Program-made: the position numbers and the translations under genes
Notes under the pieces: generated by a model
What the model was told of the DNA's origin: nothing
Databases searched by the model: none
What the model saw: only the letters and a program-made list of their open reading frames with translations
Shown: positions 1 through 11,351 of the stretch, piece after piece
Layout of the letters: the number at the start of each line of letters is the position of its first letter
Position numbering within the stretch: the first letter of the stretch is position 1
DNA from: Eucommia ulmoides
Lineage: Eukaryota; Streptophyta; Magnoliopsida; Garryales; Eucommiaceae
NCBI GenBank assembly: GCA_016647705.1
Contig: CM028325.1
Span: 26,950,474 to 27,014,473, forward strand
DNA length: 64,000 nucleotides
Direction of reading: 5' to 3'

Positions 1-636
1 TAAATATATGTTACTTTGATGGTTGTTTATCAAAATTCGATTGTGTTTACCGTTATTCTTATTATTATGCTAGTTTAGATAATTAGAGAATACGGGATTT
101 GACACTTGGGAGATGTAACCTTAGATTCGAATTAGGGTAAACACAACGCGACGTTCTAACTACCCGAGAGGGCGTTAGAATGTGTGTAATCCATGACGTT
201 GGTTCACGACTCATGTGACTATGTGTTCGAAAAGACGTTCAAGGGGGACCTCAACATCAACGCGAAGTTATATATTCGTTTTCTTTACACTCGAAAGAGG
301 GAGTGAGCGAGTTATAGATACAGATATTGTCGGATAGGATAAACACCGTTATAGCTAACTAAACGAAGTCAAATATGTATTACATAAAAGAAATCAATAT
401 CTAGATAATCAATATAGTTAGAACTAACCCTATAGTTGTCATTTATCTTAGTTGTAATTAAAATACAAACAATTCTTAAAAAGTCGAGATAATATAAGAC
501 TATGAAAATCACGGTATTTAATTAAGTTACACGTCCCCAGTGGAATGATATCCGATCTCACAATCACTATACTAAAACTTGACCTCGTGCACTTGCGAGT
601 GAAGTCAGACGTGAGCATCTTAAATGGCCGCGTCCA
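1..636 (+). repeat. 5' LTR (3' part only) of the Athila/Tat-like element
   Basis: Matches the last 636 bases of the LTR at 6181-7618. It ends in CCA at 634-636, just before the primer-binding site. About 800 bases of this LTR lie upstream of the window. Confidence 0.85.
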
Positions 637-640
637 AGTT

Positions 641-660
641 TTTGGTGCCGTTGCCGAGGA
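641..660 (+). promoter_or_regulatory. Primer-binding site of the Athila/Tat-like element
   Basis: TTTGGTGCCGTTGCCGAGGA lies a few bases after the LTR end. Athila/Tat elements carry TGGCGCCGTTGCCGGGGA-like sites here, read as complementary to the 3' end of a tRNA, usually tRNA-Asp. The match is close but not perfect. Confidence 0.7.
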
Positions 661-801
661 TGTGTCTTAATTTGGTTGATATTGTGACCAAGTGGTTGAA
701 TATTAATCACAATAATTCTTTTGTTTTATTTTCATTCAATTTATTTGTTTATTTGATTTATTTGTTGTGACTGAGCAGTGTATGAGGCGTAGTCAAAGGT
801 T

Positions 802-2190
802 ATGGAAAAGAGAGAAAATCAAACTATTATGGCCGGTGTAGGTGAAAATGTTCAGCAACTGCCGGTGTTGCAAGCACTCCAGCCTTCGGAACCCGATTGC
901 CCACAACGAATCCTTTGGGATTATTATAGACCATTGATGCTGGAGAATTTCTCAAGCATTCGGAGACAACCCATTCAGGCTAACAACTTCGAACTTAAGT
1001 TTGCCCTCATTAATATGGTACAACAGAACCAGTACGGTGGAAATTTGCACGAGGATCCCAATGTACATTTAGCTACTTTTATGGAGATTTGTGATACAGT
1101 GAAGATTAACGGTGTTGCGTAGGATGTAATCCAGTTGCGGTTATTTTCATTCTCACTTCGTGACAGAGCACGGGGTTGGTTTCAATTTATTCAGCCGAGA
1201 AGCATTAAGACTTGGGAGGACCTTGCTCAAAGGTTCCTCACTAAGTTTTTCCCGCCTTCAAAGACTTCTCAACTCCGCGGTGAAATTGCACAGTTTCGCC
1301 AAAGGGATTAGGAGCCGTTGTTTGAAGCGTAGGAGAGGTTCAAAGACTTATTGCGTAGGTGCCCTAAACACGGATATCAGGATTGATTTCAAACCCAACT
1401 TTTTTATAACGGGTTGGACGGCCAAACAAAAAAAATTGTTGATGCTGCCTCTGGAGGATCGTTGCTATCTAAAACCCCAACTGAAACAAATATATTGTTA
1501 GAAAAAATAGCAGCCAATAACTACCAGTGGCCAAATGAAAAGAACACGGGAAGAAGGGTATTTTCCATTCAAGAATCTTATCATCTTGCAACCTTATTGG
1601 CCAAAGTCACCAAACTCTTGGATCAATTGGTCGCTTTGTCTACTAAGGGTGCTTCGTCAAGTCATAGAGAGGAGAATTTTGCAAACGGTTCTCAAACCGG
1701 ATTGGATAATGAGTTTGAGGAATGTCACTTTCTGAACAATTGAGCCTACACTTTCAGGCCCGCCACCAACATTCCAACTCACTACAATCCTGGGCTTCGC
1801 AATCATGAAAACCTTTCATATGTGAACAATCAGAACACGTTGAGGCCACCTACCGAATATGGGACTCAAGCTCAAGGATTTCCAATACAATAAAACCATC
1901 AAATGCAACAGCCTCCAATTCCTAATCAAGAGCCCAACTTGGATGAAGTATTGGGTTCTTTCATGAAGGAGACTCAAACAATTGTACGCGAGACGCATAG
2001 CCGGTTTAACCAACATGAGGTGAGGCTTGACGCGATTGAGACCACGTGTACGAACACGAATGCAACCGTAAAAACTTTGGAAACTCAACTCGGTCAAATT
2101 GAAAGTGCTGTCAAGGATCAATCCGTGGGAAAATTTCCAAGTAATACAAAAATTAACCTAAGGGAATGCAAGTCCAGTGAGAAACGCTAA
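802..2190 (+). pseudogene. Gag region of the Athila/Tat-like element (fossil)
   Basis: The region reads like the Gag of plant Athila/Tat elements. Recognisable phrases are INMVQQNQYGG, DPNVHLATFMEICDT, FSFSLRDRARGWF and WEDLAQRFLTKFFPPSKT, the last two being the core of the retrotransposon Gag family. Further on are IVDAASGGSLLSKTP and a segment with a coiled-coil look at 1903-2190. It is broken and no longer encodes one continuous protein. A protease or polymerase region would normally follow in an autonomous relative; none is seen here. Confidence 0.75.
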
Positions 2191-3279
2191 ATCAGGAAAA
2201 TCAAGTCCAGCTAAAGACGTTAAATCAAACAAATCTTTTTGATATCTCTCTGAGGGTATGAAACTTGTCCAATTTTTGCTATTAATTATTTTTTGGAGGC
2301 CGGAATGGTCTCGGAACGAGATTGGTGGTGAATCTAGGAGTACGGATATTTAGGGTTGTGTTTTGAACTTAAAAATCGTTGAAATAGCAAAGTGGAAGCA
2401 AGTGGTGATGAGTTTTGTTGAGAAAAATGAAGAGAATCAGCAGAAGCTCACTGCCACAACTTTGAAAAATACAGAATGCCCTTTCTTAGCAAAACGATTT
2501 ACTGCCGCAGCGGAGAATCTCACTGCCGCGGTGGTGAATTAAAAGAATGTTTGGTTTCTTTTCAGGTGCTTCACCGTCACAGCGGTGACACGACAGAAAT
2601 TTTTGGTCTTTAAAAATGCTTTACCGCCACAGCAGTAAATCCCATCGCCGCAGCGGTGAAGCATCTGTTTGATTAAAAACTCGTTCTCGCTTCATTTGAC
2701 CGAATTCCAACCCCAAATATCCCAAAAACTCTCTAGTTTCCTCCTACCAAACCATTCCAAAACCCAAAATCCCATCTTCGACATTCAATATTAGTGATTT
2801 ACTCCTCAAATCATCCACCAAATCTGAGCATCAAACCCCATTTTTGGATTTTTAGGGTTTGCGAACCAAGATGGCGATTTCGTCACATTTTAGGCCATTT
2901 GATCCTATTTGTTCTATCAAGTAAGTGTTTTTCAACTTATTTTTCATGTTTATAATGAAATTATAGGATGATTTGCATCTACATTTAAAAAATGGTTGAA
3001 TTTCGAGTATGCCCAAAACCCTAGGCCCCTGTTTCGCAATTTTTCTTTTCAAGTTTTGGGTTATGCTTGATCCTTGGTGATGATTATCATTAGATATGAA
3101 GTTTGTGTTGTGTGAAGATGGATTTCTAGCTACATTGTTGAATTTGTGTGAAACCATCGTGGTTGGTATTTGTGGATTGTGAATAAGGGGTATTCTCGAC
3201 GGTTTGGATTCTTTATATTGGCTTATGTTGTTCGATTTTGATTGCATTGTTTTATTCTATGACTATGATTGTTAGGGAC
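2191..3279. other. Non-coding internal segment with GC-palindrome repeats (2500-2665)
   Basis: Between the gag-like and the second coding-like regions. At 2500-2665 there are five or six copies of a CACCGCCGCAGCGGTG-like, nearly palindromic motif, for example ATCGCCGCAGCGGTGA near 2645. The same motif family recurs in this element's LTR and in the Tekay LTRs of this window. No gene is seen; minus-strand open frames here carry no recognisable domain. Confidence 0.55.
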
Positions 3280-4480
3280 TATGTCGAAAAGAGTGGCTTC
3301 CAAACGGGCAAGAAGAGGAGAAACATCGGAGCCGATCCCGGATTTCGATTCAACTAGATTTGTGTCCAAAGTTGCGGAAGAACACTACAACCGTCATGAG
3401 CACAACCGGGCTTGCATTAAATAGCTCTGCTTCAGTCCTTTGGAGGCTCTTCCAATGGAGTTCTGAAATATTATCCGAGGAAGGGGATGGGAGCAATTCT
3501 GTAGATCGCCTCCCCTGGGTGATGTAACACTAGTCCGGGAGTTCTATACCAATATTGCCGAAGGGACGAACAACTAGATAAGAGTCCAAGGCCGCCCAAT
3601 AGATTTTAGTTCGACTTAGTTTAATGTGCTATTAGCAGTGGCGTTGCCGGCACCGACTCGAGAGCTAGGAAAAGATAATGCCGAGAGTATGGAAACCGTT
3701 ATCTAGGCCCTAACAACCGGTAACGTCGAATGGACTGTCACAGTCCAGAGAAAGCCACCTTCCTGGCCAAATACCTTGATCCGATTCCGAAGGTTTGGCA
3801 TTATTTTATTTGTGGGAATCTTCTTCCAACATCTCATCACTCCAATGTTTCAAAGAAAAGGGCTATGACGCTCTATGCCATCCAGTCCGGGAAGCCGATT
3901 AATGTTGGATCTTTGATATATTCGTCAATTTTCCATGCCATCAGAACGACAAAAACAAGTCTTCATTTTCCCTCTTTCTTGACTGAACTTTTCTGTCAAG
4001 TCAGTGTCGTAATCAGTGTGGATAATCTGTTGGCCCTTGTCTCTCAACTTGATCAATCAACGATAAACAGAATGTGGAAAGAGAGAGCGCCGGGATAGGG
4101 CGAAGAAAGAGAGGAAGCACAAGAAGCACGTCGGTCGGATGAGACAGGGCCTTTTGAGGCCCCGACTTTCGAGACACCCAGACAGGCCCTGAGTGATGTG
4201 GAGCGTATTTCTCAAGACATCCTGAATGTTCAGCTGGATAACCGTGTTCTACGACAAGCACAGTATAATACGGATCTCTGGATTACCGCGCTAGGGGCTT
4301 ACATAGATCAATGCATGCAGTATCATGATCAAGTGCACCGGTTCATGTGCGAGCGTTTTGGCTATGACATGAGTCCTTTTCCCTAGATGCCGCAAATGTC
4401 GCCTGAACTTTCACAACCACCACAATTCCCTTTCACACACGACAGTGATGGCGATGATGTTCCCCCAAAAGGACAATAGG
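3280..4480 (+). pseudogene. Second coding-like region of the Athila/Tat-like element (plant 'putative transposon protein' type)
   Basis: Starting near an ATG at 3281, the + strand shows protein-like sequence (MSKRVASKRARRGE, then phrases such as REFYTNI and PTRELGKDN). Later there are DVERISQDILN-like and FGYDMSPFP segments. The style matches the putative plant transposon protein domain found beside Athila/Tat Gag genes in many plants. That assignment is from memory of the family, not from a search. The region is broken in several places. Confidence 0.45.
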
Positions 4481-6163
4481 AGGTGAGACTTCTACGTCTC
4501 ATCTCCTAGGTATGTGTTCCAATCCAATATTTTTCAATACATGCTATATATTGCAATTGGGTTCATGGCTCAGAGAGTAGGGACACTGCCTCGTTTAAGT
4601 TTGGGGTGGTGTTATGGTGTTTATCCACAGTGTTCATCCATTATTATTATTTATTTATTTTTTTGTAGAAAATGATGAACAAAAATTTGACCAAATTTTT
4701 TTGATGTATTATATTTGGATATTTATATATGCATAGTTACGCTTTGTAGACGTTTTAATTTAAAATGTAGATGTTAATTTCTAGTTAAGTTGTATTTTAA
4801 TCTTTATTTATGTATGTGTAATGATTAGTTAGTGTATGAATGCTAGTTTTTAGATTTAGAGTAGATATATTAATAAATGAAGTCGTGTGTGCATGTTGAG
4901 TTGTAGAGTTCATTTGGGCTATGTCCCGATGATGAAAATTATCCCCTAATTGTATGTTGAGGTCGGGAGTAATGTCATTCACGTGTGTTTTGTGTACTTA
5001 GCATGTCGATTAGGTAAAAATTATATTGATCCTAAAATTGCACGATAGCATGGACTCATTGTATAATTATTTGAACGATTTGACGCCGATTATTCATGAC
5101 AGAAATGAAATATCTAGAACTTGATTGGGGGAGACTTGAGGCGAAATTATAGGTGAGGTAATTCCTAAGGCATGATTTAGGCCTTCAATTTTTTTGCTTG
5201 AACCTTTTTGAAACTAACATGAAAAATTTATTCCCTCGTTCCCCTGTCGAAACCTTAAACTTTTCAATTCTGAACACATATTTATACTTTAGTCAATTAA
5301 ATCTTTTCAAACCATTGTCGCTAAGCCTAAGATTCAAATTGAGTGAAACCAAGTAGCATAGACTAATGCTAACTTGAAGTGAGCAATCGGGGTTTCGGAC
5401 GAAAGTTTATTGGTTCAGTATTAAAGTATTCACTTGTCAGTCTCTTAGTTCTTTCTGCACGCCCCAAAACTTGTACAAATTCGAATAAGTTTGGGGGTAT
5501 GCTTATAAAAAAAAAAAAAAAAAAAACTATGTGAATATAGTTTTTAATTTCGTTTCTTATGACAAGTGAATACAAAGTTATTCAATTCTCGTTCAGGGTT
5601 GTGTTTTAAACGTGTAGGGTTACGAGAGAGTGATATAGCGACAAGCGTTTGTGCCTCGGGTATCGTTCAATCTATAACGATTTTTTTGTTTTCTATTCCT
5701 ACGATACCCTTGGTCGTTCTTCAAAGCCGAACTAAGTCCTATTGATCTCTGTGAGTTTCCAAACCTACATTAGTGGATAATCGAGCCCAGCCAAGCATAT
5801 GGTTTTCCAAATCTCTTATGGTTTAAGTCATGAACTTAACTATTGAATAATCTAATCCGGTGTTTGAATGGTTATATATTTGAGTTCTCACACACACACA
5901 CATTTCAAATGGATCTAGAATGATTTTAACTGATATTGAGTGTTGAAATTCTAGAATACCACGTGGTGTGTGTTATTCTTGAACTTGGTCTGATTAAGGG
6001 TTGTTGAGGGAAGAACCACTTGGTTTCTTCGATTGAACTTGACATTCACATGTGTTTACTTCTTATTTGTTAATGTTTATTTATTTTTAGTTTAGTTGTT
6101 AGTTAATTAGTGTAGTTAGTTTAATTTAGTGTTAGGGTGTTTTGCTCGAGAACTAGCAAAAAT
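4481..6163. other. Long non-coding 3' internal region of the Athila/Tat-like element
   Basis: AT-rich with no convincing gene. The phrase 'caagtttgggggtat' near the end (and a similar one near 5490) is typical of the purine tracts of this lineage. A poly-A run lies at 5507-5526. Confidence 0.5.
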
Positions 6164-6180
6164 TCAAGTTTGGGGGTATT
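6164..6180 (+). promoter_or_regulatory. Polypurine tract of the Athila/Tat-like element
   Basis: TCAAGTTTGGGGGTATT directly precedes the TGATAGG start of the 3' LTR. Its position and G-run fit the plus-strand priming site of Athila/Tat elements. Confidence 0.7.
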
Positions 6181-7618
6181 TGATAGGTAGAAAATACCTA
6201 TCTACTTCTAAACCGGATTTGGTAGTTTTCGAGTGAATTAGTTATATTTAATTGTGTTTTTATTAGTTTTTATATAATTCAGGTGTAGAGACGTTAACGA
6301 GCTATAAACGAGCAAAATGGTGGGAAAACAGCAAAGAAACGATGAAAAAATACAAGGTTTCAGGACAGCTTAGCCACCGCCGCAACGGTGAGAATGCAGA
6401 GAGAGCTGAAATTGAACAAGTCTCACCGCCTAGGTGGTGAAACGATAGAGAGTTGGTGTTGTTTTCATCGTCGCGGTACTAAACAATCATAGAGTTTAAA
6501 GACTGTTCCACCGCCTAGGCGGTGAAACGATAGAAAGATCCTGAAGTTCATCGTCTCCTCCACCGCCGCAGCGAAGGATAAACCGACTTACCCACCACCG
6601 CGACGGTTAGCTCTGCACAAAAGAAAATATATTTTTAGATATTTTTGAAACCTTAGGCCTATAAAACCAACTCTCCCACGTCTGAAAAATGTTGTTGAAC
6701 GTTCCTAACCTTAGCTTAGGGTTCTTTAGCCATTCTTGAGAGAGCAAGAAGAGGAGGTTCCTCATTTGAGAAGACAAAACATTTGCAGACCGATCCTTGG
6801 TGACTGTGGACCATTCCACTCTCAGATTTGATCGTTCTTACTTTGTTTTTATCTTTGTAATTATTTTTTATTGTCTAATAATGTTGAATCCCTTTTGTTT
6901 TGTATATTATATGACTAGGATCATGTAGTATTAGATAAATATTATCTAGGTGTTGTTGTAAGCCATATAATTACTAGTTGATTGAATATATGTTACTTTG
7001 ATGGTTGTTTATCAAAATCCGATTGTGTTTACCATTATTCTTGTTATTATGCTAGTTTAGATAATTAGAGAAGACGGAGTTTGACACTCGGAAGAGGTAA
7101 CCTTGGATTCAGATTAGGGTAAACATAACGTGATGTTCTAACGACCCGGGTGGGCGTTAGAATGTGTGCAATCCATGACGTTGGTTCACGACTTATGTGA
7201 CTATGTGTTCGAAAAGATGTTCAAGGGGGACCTCAGCGTCAACGCAAAGTTATATATTCGTTCACTTTACACTCGGAAAAGAGAGTGAGCAAGTTATAGA
7301 TACAGAGATTGTCGAATAGAATAAACACCGTTATAGCTAACTAAACGAAGTCAAATACGTATTACGTGAAAGAAAGCAATACCTAGGTAATCAATATAGT
7401 TAGAACTAACCCTATAGTTATCATTTATTTTAGTTGTAATTAAAATACAAACAATTCTTGAAAAGTCGAGATAATATAAGACTATGAAAATCACGGTATT
7501 CAATTAAGTTACACGTTCCCAGTGGAATGATATCCGATCTCACGATTATTATACTAAAACTTGACCTCGTGCGCTTGCGAGTGAAGTCAGATGTGAGCGT
7601 CTTAAATGGCCGCGTCTA
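6181..7618 (+). repeat. 3' LTR (1,438 bp) of the Athila/Tat-like element, with GC-palindrome cluster at 6365-6610
   Basis: Starts TGATAGG after the purine tract. Its last 636 bases match 1-636, and the end is fixed by the primer-binding site after the 5' copy. At 6365-6610 it holds about six copies of a CACCGCC-NNNN-GGCGGTG family. The best is the perfect 16-bp palindrome CACCGCCTAGGCGGTG near 6512, followed by GAAACGATAG; a near copy with the same tail is near 6424. Confidence 0.85.
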
Positions 7619-7623
7619 ACTAC

Positions 7624-8100
7624 CATGCTACCTGACCCCGGCCCCCGGCCGTATAGGAGCCTATCTCAAATTAGCTCTTCTAAAAAAGTTCAACTTTTGA
7701 AAAATTGTCGCCGTGAAATCTAAAAAATTCAGGGTTACCCTGCCGTGCCACCTGACCCCGGACCTCGGCGGTATGGGAGCGTATTTCAAATTAGCTCCTC
7801 CACAAAAGTTCAACTCTTGAAAAATTGTCGCCGTAAAATCAAAAAGATTCGAGGTCGCCCTGCCGTGCTACCTAACCCCGGACCTCGGCGATATGGGAGC
7901 GTATTTCAAATTAGCTCCTTTAAAAAGGTTCAACTTTTGAAAAATTGTCGTTCTGAAAATCAAAGAAATTTGGGACCACCCTGCTGTGCTACTTGACCCC
8001 GGACCCTGACTGTATGAAGGCCTATTTTGAATAAGCTCTTCAAGAAAAACTAACTCTTGAAAAAATGTCGATCAGAGGTGTTTCTCACGCTTCGAAGTCT
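7624..8100. repeat. Tandem array of a 120-bp unit, four copies
   Basis: The phrase CTGACCCCGG recurs at 7632, 7752, 7872 (slightly changed) and about 7993, giving a period of 120, 120 and 121 bp. Each unit also carries 'caaattagctc', 'aaaagttcaac' and 'ttgaaaaattgtcg'. The fourth copy is the most diverged. The + strand open frame across it is only a repeat artefact. Such arrays are known in the 3' untranslated part of Tat/Ogre-type elements, and the LTR-like block that follows fits that. Confidence 0.8.
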
Positions 8101-8180
8101 CTAGGATGCTCGTTTCAGCCAGGAATTAATATCTCTGACCGCCTCGCTTCCCTCACCGCACAGGGCTAGAAGGCAACTAA

Positions 8181-9036
8181 AGAGGGTATTTTTGGGCATC
8201 TCTAAGTCGGCACTTGGAACCCAGCCATGTGTCAACCCTCACAATGACAGGGACGCATTCTGGAATGCGCAACGCTACGCTAGAGCATACGCTGACTACG
8301 GCTCCTCTTTGGAATCTCATTTGTACCCAAGGAAGAGCGAAGAGCCCCATAGAGACGTACCGCTCTGAGCTCTGCGCCGTGCCCTCGGTGATCAGTTTCA
8401 GGGATTCAGCCGTTCAGCTCGACCAGCTTTTCTTTTTACCTTGTTTCTTTTCCAAGACTCCACGGATCTCTACTCTCCTCTACCAGCTCACCGCTGTAGG
8501 CTTGACAAAGGCCCGCGAGCTTCGCCAAATGGGCCCAAAAGCCCAAGCCCAACGATTATCTCCTAAATACCCTGAATTATCGGTTAAATATAAGGTTTCG
8601 ACTAATTAATCGTGTTTAGGCCTGACCAATCGTCTCCAACGCCTATATATATCGGGGGCTATGTAAATCCGAGGTACGCTTGAATACATTTACATTACGC
8701 GTGAGTTCATTTGTTTACTTGTTATATTCTATACCTTTTCTCTTTGAGCACTGATTACCACGCCGGAGGAGCTTCACTGGGACAAACCCTGGTTTAAGCC
8801 TTCTGCAGGTACACTGATTACCACGTCGGAGGGGCTTCACCGGGACAAACTCCGGTCTGAGCCTTCTGCAGGTACACTCTCTGAGGAGCAAGACTCTGGA
8901 CACAGCAGGTTAGTCATCCCAGGACCCAGCACAGCTCACGCGAGGACTTTTCAACTGACGACTCCACCTCAGCAAGAGGACCTACCTGTCATCCGACTAG
9001 ACCTTACTCGAGGTGTGTACCAGTTTTATGCACCAA
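8181..9036 (+). mobile_element. Tat-type LTR-like block, copy A (probable solo LTR or 3' LTR)
   Basis: Shares long stretches with 15940-16721. Examples are the 'gcatacgc...actcctc' segment, 'ttgacaaaggcccgcgagc', a 'cctatatatatcgggggctatg' TATA-like start region, 'cacgtcggaggggcttcaccgggacaa' and a 'ggtgt...caccaaca' end. The block around 8752-8878 contains one 63-bp stretch twice in tandem. The style (TATA, CGTCGGAGGGG, GGGACAAACCC, final CACCAACA) is that of plant Tat-lineage LTRs. The left boundary is uncertain and no coding region is attached. Confidence 0.55.
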
Positions 9037-10099
9037 CAATATATATATATATATATCCTTATTTTTGTACACAAACATCCCTATTTAATAAAAGATTTTT
9101 TTTACCCATTCCTTAAAAAAAACTGTCGACACTACCCCTCTTTTCTTCTTCTTTTTGTTTTTGTTTTTTTTTTCTTCATCCTTCTTCTTCTTGTTTCTCC
9201 AGTTAGATCGGTTGGATCTATACAGATTCGGGTGTTGCAACTCGTCTTCTGATCTTATGAATATGTACAGATCCGACCACACGCAGCGGGTCTTAACAGA
9301 TTTGGCTCAGCTCTTTCTCTTTCTTTCTCCTTGTGAATGTTTAGGCAAATCAGTAGGGATGGGGTGAGAAGAAGAAGATGAAGGAAGAAGAAGATAAGGG
9401 GGGTGGGGTTTTGCAGGAGTGGGTGGCCATGTTGTTAGGGAGGGGGTTGCAGATGAATTTTTTTGGGGGGGAGGGGTTGTAACAATATTTTTTAGGGCAA
9501 AAATATTTCTTTTAAAATGGGGTGTTACTTGTTAGTGATTTTTTTTCCCGAAAAATAAAGAATAAAAAATATGCATTTTTTAAATACGAGAAAGGCATTT
9601 GTGTCTTTTTACAAATAAAATTGGGTCAAAAGGGTTAACTGATATTTAATAAATGATAAGGGAGATTTGTAGTTTTAGACAAATGACAAGGGATCTAGGT
9701 AATAAATACCATTTTTTAGAAAGAAAAACCGCATTGACCTAATTTAAGGTACAAAATACCATTTTATACCTATAGTTTTACATTAAACTAAACAATTTCA
9801 TTGACTTGACTATAAAATCCCATTTTTAATTTTTTCGGAGTTTGCATGACAAAAACGCCCTCCATTGGTTTTCGGAATTGACATTTAATTAATAATTTTC
9901 TTATTAAGTTGAATTTAAATAAAATAGTTACTATAAATAAATAACACTTACTATAATTAATTATACTAAAAACTCTTGTAAGTACGCAATAAATCAATTT
10001 TTGTTGTATTCTTTACATGATTAAATTACACAACCATGATCACCTATTCTAAAGCTTTAAAATAACATATCAATCATATTTTTGCATAAAAAAAATATA
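9037..10099. other. AT-rich intergenic DNA, no gene seen
   Basis: Low-complexity stretches: (AT)n at 9041-9053, pyrimidine-rich 9140-9200 and GA-rich 9360-9400. Short open frames are compositional. Nothing recognisable. Confidence 0.5.
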
Positions 10100-10745
10100 A
10101 TCTCTGTTGAATTCAACACATTAAGTTATTTATGAAATTTTAAATTAGTCGTTCATGGTTGAGTTGAATTCAATAATATGTGTAGACTTCAATATGATCA
10201 GTTAATTAGGAAAATTTGATTGCTTAGATTCGAAGTGTTGAATTTAATATACAAATTATTACTGTGTTGAATTCAATATGGTCACTTAATTAGAAAAGTT
10301 TGTAATAATTTAATAACGTGACATACTCTAAATACTAGTTGAATATGTACAAAAAATATCTTCTGCAATGAAGAGACATTTACCAATTATAATTTCATTA
10401 ATCATCTTTTAATATAATCACAAAGGATGACATTTCAGTTACTCTTTTGTTTTATTTGATTAGAAACACATTTCGTCTAAATAATAGCTTTAAAATAACA
10501 TTTCCGTTGACGTTAAATTCAACACAAACCCGATTTTTTTTTTTTTCGCATGTTGAATTCAACACAATCACAAATAATGACTCTTCGATTTTGACAGTAA
10601 CTTTCATGTGTTGAATTCAACACAATCGTGAATGACAACACTTCAACTTTGATAATAGCTTTAACATGTTAAATTCAACACAACCGTGAATGATGATTTC
10701 AATTTTGACAGTAATTTTAACGTGTTTAATTCAATATAGATTATG
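10100..10745. repeat. Cluster of TGTTGAATTCAACA palindromes
   Basis: About nine copies of a GTTGAATTCAAC motif family lie near 10108, 10165, 10240, 10262, 10518, 10552, 10609, 10668 and 10722. The best are perfect 14-bp palindromes (TGTTGAATTCAACA) followed by CAATC(G/A)TGAATGA. The later copies are spaced about 50-57 bp, so this is an old, imperfect tandem array. Confidence 0.65.
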
Positions 10746-11345
10746 TTATTTGATGCAAAAAATAAAATTGAGGTGTTATTTTGAAGCTCTAAAACATGTG
10801 ATAATATTTGTGTAATTTAATAAACAAAATAACAAAACAAATTTGATTAATCGTTTGATTATTTACAAGAGTTTTTACTTCAATTAAATGTGGTAAGTGC
10901 TCTTTAATTTTTGGAATAGATATTTGAATTTTTTTGAATGGCTAATATGGAATGTAAGGAAAAATTTGTCCATATCCTCCAAAAGGTCTATAGTATTCAC
11001 TGGAAAAACGTTGGGATTGTTTGATAGTTTTGGTACCATTTTAAGATTCCTAATAACCTTTTTTTTTTTCCTTATTTTTGTTTAAAAATATGTGACTTTA
11101 TTAATATTAGTGATGCCGTGACTAAAACCACCTATAAATTTAGATGAAAAAGAGAAGGGCTCTATCATAAGTTTGAAATGAGTAGGATAGTAAGTTTAGA
11201 TGTAAAAGAAATGGTTAGTCAGAGGCCGAGTGGCAAAAAGAAGTTTAAAACATTTAAGCGAGTAGAGTAAGAAGTAGTAGAAAGTTTAGGGGTGTAATGC
11301 ATAAGAAAGATATTTTCTAATTTAAAATTAAGTTCAATTTCAATA
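10746..11345. other. AT-rich intergenic DNA, no gene seen
   Basis: No recognisable coding, RNA or mobile-element signal; homopolymer T runs near 11060. Confidence 0.45.
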
Positions 11346-11351
11346 ATTCAT

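Larger units (their letters stand above)
1..7618 (+). mobile_element. Athila/Tat-type Ty3/gypsy LTR retrotransposon, gag-bearing, no visible pol, 5' end outside window
   Basis: Two direct copies of one LTR bound this element. Window bases 1-636 correspond base for base, without net length change, to 6983-7618. The internal part is about 5.5 kb. It holds a primer-binding site, a gag region of the Athila/Tat kind and a second coding-like region, then long non-coding sequence and a polypurine tract. That is too short for the usual Athila/Tat pol, and no protease, reverse transcriptase or integrase motif is visible, so it looks like a large non-autonomous derivative. It is a broken fossil with several breaks. 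By eye the LTRs differ by several percent, mostly C/T and G/A, suggesting insertion some millions of years ago. The 5-bp target duplication cannot be tested because the left end lies outside the window. Confidence 0.8.

Noticed and set aside
3280-4480. An envelope-like gene in the Athila-like element
   Set aside because: No signal peptide or membrane-segment pattern was seen; the text better fits the plant transposon-protein type.
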